30,000 bases of DNA. Origin: Prorocentrum cordatum. Taxonomy: Eukaryota; Sar; Dinophyceae; Prorocentrales; Prorocentraceae. A program made the position numbers and the translations under genes. The DNA lies in contig CAUYUJ010014327.1 in the NCBI GenBank assembly GCA_963575745.1, forward strand, positions 1,076,488 through 1,106,487. Direction: 5' to 3'. Shown in pieces: positions 9,722 to 18,568 of this stretch; position 1 is the first letter of the stretch, and every line of letters begins with the position of its first letter. The notes beneath the pieces were generated by a model. The model was not told the DNA's origin. It saw only the letters and a list, made by a program, of their open reading frames with translations, and did not search any database.

Positions 9722-10080
9722 AGAAGACATCGATGCAGTCGAGTTTGACTGTGAGCTTGCTTGGACAAGACACGCGGGAGGAAACAAGAGACCCTTCTGA
9801 GGACCACATCTAGGGGAACACAAGTGACATAAACATAAAAACTCGGAGGTCCGCGCGGATTTATCGGATCGGCGCTGGACCCCCCTCCCTGGCGCGCGGA
9901 GCGCGCCAGGGGCGGCGCCGGAGGCGCCGCCGGGGGGGGGCCCAACGCCGATCCGAGAAATCCGCGCGGACCTCCGAGTTGTTATGTTTATGCCACGTTC
10001 CCCGAACATCGCCATAGGAACGCAGAAGGCATGGGTGGCTCACGCGCAGGACACAACGCTTCGGCAGGGTCGACCTACTG
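9722..10080. repeat. C-family dispersed repeat, copy 3, split by a B-family insertion
   Basis: Left part 9722-9810 (AGACCCTTCTGAGGACCACA), right part 10006-10080 (ACATCGCCATAGGAACG, GGCAGGGTCGACCTACTG). The B element at 9811-10005 sits exactly between them. Confidence 0.75.
9811..10005. mobile_element. B-family inverted-repeat element, copy 5, intact, with target-site duplication
   Basis: The best copy, 195 bp. The terminal repeats run about 60 bp inward from TAGGGGAACA on the left and its counterpart GTTCCCCGA on the right, through CATAAACATAA and CTCGGAGGTCCGCGCGGA. It is flanked by ACATC at 9806-9810 and 10006-10010. It interrupts a C-family repeat whose uninterrupted relative at 5671-5690 reads CCACATCGCCATAGG, so this is an insertion with a 5-bp duplication. 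Confidence 0.8.
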
Positions 10081-10524
10081 GCCGAACTCGACCATGCCGC
10101 TGCTCTCGGGACCTCTCCCCGGGGCGCACTCCGACCAGGAAGGATGCGGAAGCGATTTCTGCCCACGGCGCGGCCCCCCGCGAGGTCTTGGACTCCTTCC
10201 CTGGAATCGAGGGCGCGCAAACATGGATTAGCGAGCCATGGATCTGTCGCGCGGCCGCCAGATCTCCATGGATCGGGGGAGGGCTGCCCTCCCCAGAATG
10301 CGGCCAGGGCCGCCTCGTTCGGCGGCAGAACTCCGCGATTTCCCATGGAGACGGGACCCGTCGCCAATCCACGCCACCTGACTGGAACCCGACCTGCAGC
10401 CCGAAGGCCGTTCGTTAGAACGGCCCCTGGGTCCCCTGGCGAGGACCCCGAGAGCCCGAGCGCAGCCACAGGGCCCTCCGTCGCGCCTCTGCCACGAGGA
10501 GAGGCTGCCGGGGCTCGCGGTTCG
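10081..10524. other. Intergenic stretch with no identified feature
   Basis: GC-rich, frames open by composition only, no family resemblance, no repeat shared with the rest of the window. Confidence 0.5.
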
Positions 10525-10670
10525 TGGATCCTCCCTCGACCCTCGACCCTCGATCCTCGAGCCACGATCCTCGAGCCTGGAATATCGATCCTCGATGCCC
10601 CATCCTCCATCCTTGATCCTCGAACCTCGATCCTCGAGCCTCGATCCTGGATCCCCGATCCCCGATCCCA
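10525..10670. repeat. CCTCGAT-type short tandem repeat
   Basis: Degenerate 7-8-bp units (CCTCGAT, CCTCGAC, CCTCGAG, CCCCGAT) repeated about 18 times. Confidence 0.75.
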
Positions 10671-11039
10671 AGTGCTTCCCCCCTCCCCGCGCGGCCCGCC
10701 CCCGGGCCGTAGGCGGAGCTGGTGGTGCGGTACGCGAAGGAGGACGCCGCGGCCATGGGGGCGCTGCCGCGGACCCCCCCCCCACGCGAGCGCCAGCTCG
10801 AGCGCTCTCTCGGCGGAGGGAGCCGCGGGCCGGGGGGCGAGACAGGATCAGTCAGCATCAAATCGGGAAATCTGATCGAATCGACATATTCATCGCATCG
10901 GGCTGCATCGGCACGGAGCGGGGACCGAATCGAATCGGCCGAGCCAGAATACGCAACAACGCCATGCAATCATCGGGCCGCATCGGGTCGCCGGGATATC
11001 AAAATCGAATCGGATCGGAATGGCTGAAACCAGTATTGG
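10671..11039. other. Stretch with one weak exon-like segment and ATCGG-rich DNA
   Basis: 10709-10830 (plus) reads AELVVRYAKEDAAAMGALPR after a GCCGTAG|GCG acceptor-like site; it could be an exon of an unknown gene but has no partner. 10860-11035 is rich in CATCGG, AATCGG and GATCGG words in both orientations. Confidence 0.3.
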
Positions 11040-11225
11040 ATCGGAGGAGGACGAGGAGGAGGAGGAGGAGGAGGACGAGGAGGAGGAGGAGGAGGAGGAG
11101 GAGGAGGAGGAGGAGGAGGAGGGGAGAGGAGGGGAGGGGAGGGGGAGGGGGTGGGGATGGGGAGGAGGAGGAGGAGGAGGAGGAGGAGGAGGAGGAGGAG
11201 GAGGAGGAGGAAGAGGAGGAGTAGG
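11040..11225. repeat. GGA/GAC array
   Basis: GGA triplets with GAC and GGGA interruptions. The open frames here are Glu, Gly or Arg runs only. Confidence 0.85.
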
Positions 11226-11970
11226 AAAAGCAGGATGAGGAGCGAGTGGCGCGCCGGGAAGGAAGGACCGAGAAGCTGGCGGTGAACGTAGCCAAATCCA
11301 CGCCCTCGCGGCGGACTGGCTCCCGGGTGGCGGTCCCGTGGATGCGCGGTCGCACGGACGGGGCCCGCGCGGGGGCATCCGCGGAAAAAAAAGGCCCCGT
11401 CTCCACGGGGTCGCGGCCCAGGGGCCCGGCCCGCGAGGCCTGGGGTAGCCATGCATTCGTGTCGTGTCGGTCGCGGGCGGAGGGAACCGAGCATCGAGTG
11501 CGAGCATCGTGCTACCAGGAGAAAGGCTGTATAAGGCACGAAGGGGCCGTTCTCGCGAGCCTCGGCCACGAATGGATCCCTTGACATAGATCACAGGATC
11601 GACCCGAAATCCATAGCCCCTCATGAGCCCCAAACGGACCTTCTTTTGGCGTCTTGGCTGTACGGCGAGTTCGCCTCGTGACGACTTCGGCACTGTTCTC
11701 CGACGCCGCGTGGATCGCGCAGCCACGAACAGTCGGCCGGCGCTTTCCAATTCGCGCAGATCGCTCGATGTCAGCTGGTTCCGAGCCACTGGCGGCGTTT
11801 AACTTTACACTCCCGCGCTGGGGCGGCCACTGTGTCGAGGGGGAGGCGGTGGAGGATCGAAGATCGAGCACTTGCAGGAGGCCTCGGGGAGCAGGGAGAG
11901 GAGCAGCGAGCACGTGAGGAGACGCGCCGAGGTCAGAACAGCAGCGGTGAGAGAGGAGCAGGACAAGCAT
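11226..11970. other. Intergenic stretch with no identified feature
   Basis: Several open frames of about 80-110 codons on both strands, none with domains, signal peptides or repeats. Nothing supportable as a gene. Confidence 0.4.
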
Positions 11971-11973
11971 CGG

Positions 11974-12113
11974 GTCGGGCGTGCCGCCCTACAGGCGGAG
12001 TGTGGACGAAAAACAAACGAGTAGACTGAACATACCCAAACATGTGTGCAAAAATATGCCAAACTGGACTGGTGTTGAATATTCCTCCTGTAGAGGGACA
12101 GGCCCGACGTAAC
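11974..12113. mobile_element. A-family inverted-repeat element, with head-to-head partial copy
   Basis: GTCGGGCGTGCCGCCCTACA on the left, CCTGTAGAGGGACAGGCCCG on the right. Immediately to the right, 12114-12152 repeats the terminus in opposite orientation (CCTGTCCCTCCACAGG, AATATTCAAC), so about 12076-12152 could fold as a near-perfect hairpin. Confidence 0.62.
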
Positions 12114-12152
12114 TGAAGTCGTGCCTGTCCCTCCACAGGAAGAATATTCAAC

Positions 12153-12590
12153 AACAGTCCCTCTGCTTGCCTTAAGTCGGACTTAAGGCGAGCAGAGAGC
12201 CGCACAGTCTCACACTGACGGGCAGAGGGGGAGGGCCCGCAGCACGAAGGTCACCCAGGGGCGCCCGCCGCGGCACGTGCGACGGGCCCTCCCGCCAGGA
12301 GGGGTCTGCCGGGGCCGACCTGGCGGCAACGCAGGGAGGGAGGGAGGGAGGGAGGTGGGAACGGCAGGGGGGGGAAGTTTGTTTTTTCCACTGGCAAAAC
12401 GTACACACTGGGTGGATGTCTTGACAGTGAGAAATATTGTTTTTGTGTTTGTGTATCTGTGTATCTCTAACCACATGTTCCTCTCCCTATATGTTTACAA
12501 GCACGGGTGGGGGGGGAACCCATCCACCCAAAAAAAAACGGAACCCTGGGATCTGGGGTTCTGGGGCTCCCTTGGACGTCCTTGGAAAAG
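12153..12590. other. Intergenic stretch; GGGA run at about 12330-12355, otherwise nothing
   Basis: A short GGGA run and a T/G-rich segment (about 12420-12500). No gene. Confidence 0.45.
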
Positions 12591-14075
12591 GTCACCGGGC
12601 TTTCTGGGTCTCCACAAACGCCTTGCCAGCATGCCCAGAGCGATCCGAGGGGCCATCAGAAAGGCTCAAGGGAGGCCAGAGACAGCACAAGAGCGCTCCA
12701 AGAGGGACTCCAATTGCGTCAAGACGGCCAACAGACCCCCGAGGCACCCCAAGAAGCTTCCAAGGGGCCTTCAAAGCACAAGAATCTACCCATGCCCTTC
12801 GTAAAACTTAGAACTTTAGCAGATTCGCCTCTCGGATTTCATCAGCTTTCAAGACGGTTTCAAAGCCCCCGAGATCGCCTCCAGACGCCCCAAAAGGCCC
12901 CCAAGAAAGCTTCAAGACGGCCGAGCCGGGCCCCACGATCGCCCACGAGAGCCCCAAGACAGCCCATAATGGAACCAAGAGGTCCCCCAAGGGCTCCCAG
13001 CACAGACCCAAAAGGGCCATGGGAGGTCCCCGGAAATACCCAAGATGGGGGGCTCCAGCGGGCCCAAGCTCCCCAAGACGGCCCAAGAAGGCCCCAGGAC
13101 GGCCCATGAAGGCGCCAAAACGGCCCACGAGGGCCCCGAAAACACCCGCACAACGATGTCTCCGAATGCCAACATAAAGACACCCAAGGCACCCCAAAAA
13201 GCTTTCCGAGGGGCCTTCAAAACACAAAAATCGTCCGATTCCCTCTGTAGAGCTACAATTTTTGCATACTCGGCTTTCGGATTTCATCAGCTTTCAGGAC
13301 GGTTTCAAAGCCCCCGAGATCGCCTCAAGACGCTCCAAAAAGGCCCCCAAGAAAGCTTCAAGACGGCCGAGCCGGGCCCCACGATCGCCCACGAGAGCCC
13401 CAAGACAGCCCATAATGGAACCAAGAGGCCCCCCAAGGGCTCCCAGCACAGACCCAAAAGGGCCATGGGAGGTCCCCGGAAATGCCCAAGATGGGTCCAA
13501 AGGGGGCTCCAGCGGGCCCAAGCTCCCCAAGACGGCCCAAGAAGGCCCCAGGACGGCCCATGAAGGCGCCAAAACGGCCCACGAGGGCCCCGAAAACACC
13601 CCCACGATGTTTCCGAATGCCAACATAAAGATCCCCAAGGCACCCCTAAAAGCTTTCCAAGGGGCCTTCAAAACACAAACATCGTCCCGCTCCTTTTTGT
13701 AAAACTTACAACTTTAGCATATTCGGCTTTCGGATTTCATCAGCTTTCAGGACGGTTTCAAAGCCCCCGAGATCGCCTCAAGACGCTCCAAAAGGCCCCC
13801 TAGAAAGCTTCAAGACGGCCGAGCCGGGCCCCACGATCGCCCACAAGAGCCCCAAGACAGCCCATAATGGAACCAAGAGGTCCCCCAAGGGCTCCCAGCA
13901 CAGACCCAAAAGGGCCATGGGAGGGGAAGTGCCCAAGATGGGTCCGAAGGGGGCTCCAGCGGGCCCAAGCTCCCCAAGACGGCCCAAGAAGGCCCCAGGA
14001 CGGCCCATGAAGGCGCCAAAACGGCCCACGAGGGCCCCGAAAACACCCCCACGATGTTTCCGAATGCCAGCATTC
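12590..14075. repeat. Satellite-like tandem array, monomer about 450 bp
   Basis: The landmark GGATTTCATCAGCTTTCA begins at 12834, 13279 and 13732, spacings of 445 and 453 bp, and nearly the whole monomer is repeated between them. A partial unit precedes from about 12590 (AGGGGCCTTCAAA and on). The third unit ends at the CCGAATGCCA near 14070, with a small deletion around 13922. Within each monomer short words such as GGCCCAAG and CCCAAGA recur. The reading frames vary in length with the indels and resemble no protein, so this is non-coding. Confidence 0.88.
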
Positions 14076-14394
14076 ATTGATTTTGCTCGCATTACATTTC
14101 ACATTGTGACCCAGTCGTTGAGGGTCTCGTGGCATGCAGCGAAGATATGCCCGAGGATGCCCCGTACAAGTTGCATATGCATGTTCATACCCTGGCAGCG
14201 CTCTCGGAGAAGCGCCCTGGGCTGGAAAACCTCCATGAGGTTACGCTACGCTAAGTTACTCCCGGTCTACCCGAAGGCCGTGCCAATCTAGAACTCGGGG
14301 GAGACACTTTGGCCCGTGCCTCTGGCACCCAGGCAGTGATGCGATCGTCTGACATCGACTCCTTATAGGGAAACTGGAAAAAGTGAAGTCGGAA

Positions 14395-14520
14395 AACCAG
14401 TGAAAGTGGAAGTGGCCAGGGCTGGAAACACTGACAGGGGGTGAAGCGAGCCTGAGACGGTAGGGATGTGGTCGCCAGGGCTGGAAAAAACTGCGGGAAA
14501 CTGGCCAGGGCTGGAAAGAG
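14395..14520. repeat. Short repeats of GGCCAGGGCTGGAAA
   Basis: GCCAGGGCTGGAAA occurs at about 14412, 14474 and 14503 with irregular spacing. The rest of 14075-14890 shows nothing else I can identify. Confidence 0.6.
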
Positions 14521-14889
14521 TAGAAGGCCTAGCCCCAACCACTTTCTCCAGCATTCGCTGTGCATGGCGGGCAGGAGGGGAAGCAGAAGAGCGGGAGGGG
14601 AGGAGGGAAGGGGGGCGACGGCCTCCAATTGTCGGACGACGACGAAGACGGCGGCGGCGGCGAGGGCGGGGGGAGGGAACCAGCCTCGAACTTCTCCCTA
14701 CCCCGAAGATCGGGAAGCCCACTGCGATGACAACCTCAGGGGTGTGCCCTCAGAAGCTGAGAGGATCCTCGGGAGCGGCACCGGAGAGAAGGAGATGCCG
14801 ATCATAGGGAAAGGGATCGGGATACGGCAGGTTCCCGCGGCGTCGGCGCGCGCAGAGGTTTGTGACACCGCGCCGACCGTTCAACCTTG

Positions 14890-15184
14890 AATCGATGATC
14901 GCGGCCCCGATCGTGCAAAACTGCATTCCGTCGGGTGCTGTGGCAATACCGTGATCTAGAGGGAGGTACACCACAGAGCGAATGCTACGGAACCCAACCC
15001 TGACCCACCTTGCCGCAATGAAGGCGCGATTATTTCTCCAATCCATCAGGACGCGGCCCTCACTGTGCTCCTGGCTGCGCGACATACTCGAATGGACTGA
15101 GCCTGCAAGCTGCATGACGGCCTGTGTTGCGAACGCCACTGCCCGGCTCTCGTCTGTGACAAAAGGAGTGGCAACGCTGCCCGC
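14890..15184 (-). CDS. Orphan exon-like open frame, product unknown
   Basis: From a candidate acceptor CCCCGTAG|GCGGG at 15185/15184 the minus frame is open to 14750. It reads AGSVATPFVTDESRAVAF, later MDWRNNRAFIAARWVRVGF and SVVYLPLDHGIATAPDGMQF. Unlike the surrounding frames its composition is balanced, with Trp, Tyr, Phe and Ile, which is why it is listed. The last 40 or so residues (to 14750) turn Arg-rich and are probably intronic. No ATG start, partner exon or known family is seen. It could be a decayed retroelement or gene fragment. Confidence 0.3.
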
Positions 15185-15189
15185 CTACG

Positions 15190-15738
15190 GGGCGCGCCGC
15201 CTGTGCTGCTACGTCAGCTTTGGAGGCGGCCTGGGGGTCTAAGACGAGGCCAGGACGAAGACAGAATCAGGTGAAGATAGATCGAGAACCTCTGAGGCTC
15301 TGAGGTCTGGCGTTTCTGGAGGATGTCTCGCGCGCCGCGGCCTTCTCCAAGCGTTCTGGAAAGCTCTGAAAGCGTTCCGGCACGCTCTGGACCGGTGTTA
15401 TCCTCGTCCTAGCCCCGTCCGATGGTCTCACCTGGCTGGGACCCCGAAGATCGGTCAAGCGGGGGGGATAAGCCAAATCCGCTCAAAATCGGTCCCCGGG
15501 CTCCTCCAGGGGTCCTTGCGGCGCAGCCTTTCACCCCGGATCCGCTTCTCAAGATCCCGGGGTCCGAGAGCGGCCCCGAAGCCGAAACATGCAGACCGCA
15601 AAAACATAGCATGCCGAATCCAGCACCCCGGACCTCGCCCGCACATCCTGCTGGCCGGAACCAGTGCTGGGCCACCTCAGACCCCCAGCCAGCTCCAACT
15701 TTCGAGCCCCCACACACCGCATGCAAACGCCTCCCGGC
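15190..15738. other. 3' side of the membrane-protein gene, no identified feature
   Basis: Downstream of the minus-strand stop at 15739. No polyadenylation signal of animal or plant type is evident. Confidence 0.4.
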
Positions 15739-15903
15739 TCACTCCGGAACGTAGACGTACGGAGCGGCAGCGCAGTCCTCCCACGCGCGCCCTCCCGCAC
15801 GCCGCTTCTGCGCGACGGCGGCGGCGGCCGCCGCGGCCAGCAGCGCGGCCAGCAGCGCGGCGACGAGGGTGACGGGGAACGTCCAGCCGCCGCTGGGCGG
15901 CTC
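15739..15903 (-). CDS. Membrane-protein gene exon 3 (membrane helix and tail)
   Basis: 165 bp including the TGA stop at 15739-15741. The acceptor CCTCCCACAG|GAG is clear. It encodes EPPSGGWTFPVTLVAALLAA and more Ala/Leu, then QKRR and a tail of about 20 residues with one Cys. It is the only plausible membrane-spanning segment after the signal peptide. Confidence 0.68.
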   Translation of the reverse strand, partial: EPPSGGWTFPVTLVAALLAALLAAAAAAAVAQKRRAGGRAWEDCAAAPYVYVPE

Positions 15904-17924
15904 CTGTGGGAGGCTGCCGAAACCGGATATCAACACCAAAACATGGGGGTGCGTCCACCTGGGGGGGGGAAGAGCCTGGATTCTGGCCCCCCCGATCCTG
16001 GGCCCCGCCCTGCGCGCCCCGCTCGCGGTCCAGCGACGCCACCGTCGGCGGGCCGCGCGACTGGCAGCCGCCGCCCCTGGCGCAGTAGCCCCCCGGGCAC
16101 CGGCACCGGTGGGTCTGGAGGTCGCAGTAGGCTCCGCGCGTCCTCGAGGCACACGCCATAAGAGTTTGACGCCCGAAAGGGGTCCACGGGACGCACAGAG
16201 ACATGCGAATACTAGATGTCCCCCTTGGAGGCGCGCGTCCGACACGAACACATAGTATACCCATCTTGTAGTATATCGTATCCCGAGCGGTGTGGCCAGA
16301 AAGCGCCCGCCACGACGCATATACTACAAGATTTCTCGGTGCGCGCGTCGCCCCTGGGGGGACGAACCACATATAGTATAAATATGTTGGGGTGACGCTG
16401 AGTGTACGCAGAAGAGGGGTACAGTGCCCAGCAGAGAACATCGTGTCTCACACCAGCAGCGGCCGCCGTTGGGCAGGCGGCCTCCTGTCTCAAAGGGACA
16501 CAGGCCGCGGCGACACCAACAGCGAGTCCTGTTCAAAATGAGCAAACACTGCTGTTGGTCTTTGTACCCATTCTTTCCGTACGAAAATGTCGATCCTCCC
16601 GAGAAGAACACCCCTGGACAAGAGTGACCGTTGGTGCGGCTTGCCGGCCGTGGCGTGCGGTGCGACAGCGGCGGCCTGCGTGCTCAGGCTCTGCCCCGGA
16701 GCGCCCACCGAGAGGAGGAAGGGCACGCAAGCCTCTGCCACCGACGTGCAGCCGAGTCCTGTCGCACCAGAGAACGGAGCACGTGCCTGGCGTCTCCGGC
16801 TCGCAGTGCGCGGGCGGGGACGCCGGCGGGATGTCTAGGCCGCTCGGTGCACAGCCCTTCGTAGACAGGTATCGATCGTACTTCGCACTGACAAGTGCGA
16901 CCAAGTCATCCCATGCCGCCGCACGCAGACCCTCACTCGTCGGCGATGCCTGCCACGCATCGAAGGTCAGGTTGTAAGTTCGCTCTTTATCATGGACCTT
17001 GTCATCGGCATCGAGGAGGGCAATTTTGCAAGACGAAGCATGCTTGATTGCCTCCTGGAGTTCGGTGTAATCGTGCTGCGTCGCGCTGACGCTGAGGTTC
17101 AGGGAGGCGTTCCTGGACTCGAGAGACTCCACGACGCGCTCCTGAGCCTCTATCGACTCGCGCAACCTCTGGAGTTCGAGCCTCTTGGGGGCACTTGCTA
17201 TGCGCTCCTTCTCGAGCGTATCCGCAGCACCCCTCAGTACATAACCGGCTTCGTTGACAGCCTGCTGTGCCTTCTGCTGCTGAACCCTACGCTTCCGGAC
17301 CATCTCCTCGGCCTTGTCATGGGCTGTGGCTTTGGCAATCCTGCTGCCCTCTGCGTGCCCCAGCGCGTCTTTTGCAGCCTTGAGCTTCGTGGCCTTGTCG
17401 TCCACCTCACTGTGCGCCGCAAGGACATTGGGAGATCCGACTTTCTCCGGGTTAGAAAGGAGCCTGACCAGGTAGTCGTTCGCCTTCTGCAGGGCTGCCT
17501 CTGCAGTCTGCACGTCCGCCCTCTTGGCGGCGACGTCTTTCTCCACAGCCTCCAGGGCTTTCTCCGCCTGCTTCTCCGCCGCGGAGGCGCTGCGTGCCTT
17601 CGCAATGGCTCTGGTCAGCGCCGTCTCTGCCTCTTGTCGATCTTTTTTGTCCTTCTCTACCAGCTGCTTCTGCTCCTGAAGATCTGCGAGCGCATTGTCT
17701 CCCGATAGCTTGTCAAGCTCTTCATTCATGATCTTCAGAACAGTACCATTTCCGTGCAAGAAGGCACTCGTCTCTTTCGAAGAATTCAGAAGCGCATCAA
17801 GCTTTGAGAGCGTGGCATCCGACCTCTGCTTATCCGACTGAATCTCCTTGCTTTCATTTATTGCGGTCCACTGCGCTGTGCCCGAGGCGCCCGAGAGAGA
17901 AAGCACTAGAGCAACAACTCTCAT
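15739..17924 (-). CDS. Unrecognised type I membrane protein: signal peptide, coiled coil, Cys module, membrane helix
   Basis: I do not recognise this gene. Three exons on the minus strand, 17924-16759, 16142-15998 and 15903-15739, join in frame to about 491 residues. The ATG at 17924 starts MRVVALVLSLSGASG, a short hydrophobic signal peptide; an upstream in-frame TTG at 17945 is less likely. Residues from about 20 to 320 are heptad-rich, charged coiled coil (Lys, Glu, Ala, Gln). Then comes a nine-cysteine module: four Cys at the end of exon 1 and five in exon 2, including RCRCPGGYC. Exon 3 gives a hydrophobic Leu/Ala helix (TFPVTLVAALLAALLAA), a basic stop-transfer KRR and a short tail ending YVYVPE. 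Predicted topology: coiled coil and Cys module outside or in the lumen, tail in the cytoplasm. Function unknown; adhesion or surface-matrix roles are guesses. Confidence 0.7.
15904..15997 (-). other. Intron 2 of membrane-protein gene (GA-AG, 94 bp)
   Basis: Starts GATCGGGG, ends CCTCCCACAG. Short, with CAGGA at both junctions and no inverted-repeat element inside. Confidence 0.55.
15998..16142 (-). CDS. Membrane-protein gene exon 2 (cysteine module)
   Basis: 145 bp, reading TRGAYCDLQTHRCRCPGGYC then ARGGGC. Acceptor CCTCGAG|GACGC, donor GCCCAG|GATCG (GA donor, phase 0). Both junctions repeat AGGA sequences of the partner junction: AGGAC for intron 1, CAGGA for intron 2. Confidence 0.65.
16143..16758 (-). 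other. Intron 1 of membrane-protein gene (GA-AG) with inverted-repeat element E
   Basis: 616 bp starting GACTCGG and ending CTCGAG. Positions about 16218-16372 form an imperfect inverted repeat: GTCCCCCTTGG and ATCTTGTAGTATA on the left pair with TATACTACAAGAT and CCTGGGGGGAC on the right. This is laid out like the other families but has a different sequence. Confidence 0.55.
16759..17924 (-). CDS. Membrane-protein gene exon 1 (signal peptide and coiled coil)
   Basis: 1166 bp open from the ATG to the donor TGCGACAG|GACTC, a GA donor used in phase 2. The open frame continues past the donor to 16533, but there it loses coiled-coil character and becomes Arg/Gly-rich, as expected for intron. Cutting at 16759 completes the cysteine spacing when joined to exon 2 (GTCSVLWCDR-TRGAYC). 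Confidence 0.72.
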
Positions 17925-17994
17925 CGGGCCGAACGGTAGCTCCAAGCTGGCAGATGGGACGAAAAGGTCGACCAGCGAAATTAGAGACTGCTGT

Positions 17995-18015
17995 CTTGAG
18001 CAGCAACGCTTTCGG
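17995..18015 (-). promoter_or_regulatory. Possible decayed spliced-leader remnant in 5' UTR
   Basis: On the minus strand this 21-nt stretch begins CCG and ends GCTCAAG, matching the dinoflagellate spliced leader at about 14 of 21 ungapped positions, with the best agreement in the last seven bases. It lies 70 bp upstream of the ATG of the membrane-protein gene. That is where a leader copied into the genome through an mRNA would sit. Chance is a real alternative. Confidence 0.2.
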
Positions 18016-18083
18016 ATAAATTGAACTCGCGAACCCAGCCAGCCGATGTACTGAGCTATTCAATGTGGGTGGGAACTAAAATT

Positions 18084-18240
18084 AGACCAGGCATATCCTC
18101 CTACAGACGGATTGTGGCATTGTGGGAAGAAGCATCACCAAACAAACTGCTCCAACAACATCCAAAACATAGAAACATTGTTCCCTGACTGATCTTGATT
18201 ATTTTTGAACATTCCTCCTGTCGAAGAACATGCCCGATTA
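18084..18240. mobile_element. A-family inverted-repeat element, diverged copy upstream of the membrane-protein gene
   Basis: ATCCTCCTACAGACGGATTG on the left, ATTCCTCCTGTCGAAGAAC on the right, with AAACATAGAAACATTGTTCC between. About 160 bp upstream of the ATG of the minus-strand gene. Confidence 0.55.
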
Positions 18241-18402
18241 GAAAACTAAAGGTGTCCGGAGGACCGTGCCGTCTGGCACCTCACTCGGCTACCGCACACC
18301 CCTTGGCACAGCAGCAGCACTCACCAACAAGCGCCGCTCCCAGCGCCAGCGCCCGCGCGGGCTCGCCGCGTCGCCCACTCTGCCTACCGACCACGCGAAC
18401 GT

Positions 18403-18568
18403 TTTTTTTTTATTCGGCGTTTCGACTTTGGGCGGAAAGGGGGGGAGGAGGGGGAGTCTGGCTCCAGACCTTTGCTCAATGTAACGATTTGCAACAGTGC
18501 GTCCTATGGAGGGGGAGACCCCACCTGCTTGCAACAGGCGCCAAAAACAGCCAAGATCTACTCCATGG
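18403..18568. repeat. F-family dispersed repeat, copy 2
   Basis: TTCGGCGTTTCG, CTGGCTCCAGACCTTTGCTC, GAGACCCCACCTGC and GGCGCCAAAAACAGCCAAG. Roughly 80 percent like copy 1 by eye; non-coding. Confidence 0.75.

Noticed and set aside
9400-9800. Minus-strand 263-codon frame at 9154-9945 as a gene
   Set aside because: It spans parts of C, D and B repeats in sequence; its open length comes from GC-rich repeat composition.
11246-11584. Plus-strand 112-codon frame as an exon
   Set aside because: Arg/Gly/Ala-rich throughout, no domain, no convincing splice partner.
12507-14092. Several 100-200-codon frames on both strands
   Set aside because: They follow the 450-bp satellite in all frames, contain only repeated Pro/Arg/Lys or Gly/Trp/Leu words, and are cut by indels that are not multiples of three.
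16370-16400. TATAGTATAAATATG as a TATA box
   Set aside because: It is inside an intron at the end of an inverted repeat, and dinoflagellate promoters are not known to depend on TATA boxes.
16324-16611. Cys-rich minus-strand frame (RCWCRRGLCP) as an extra exon
   Set aside because: It lies inside the GA-AG intron, overlaps the inverted-repeat element E, and no in-frame acceptor/donor pair fits the neighbouring exons. It may be chance or an alternative exon; not supported.
16533-16758. Extension of membrane-protein exon 1 to the stop at 16533
   Set aside because: Sequence character changes at the proposed donor, and the cysteine module is completed only by splicing to 16142.
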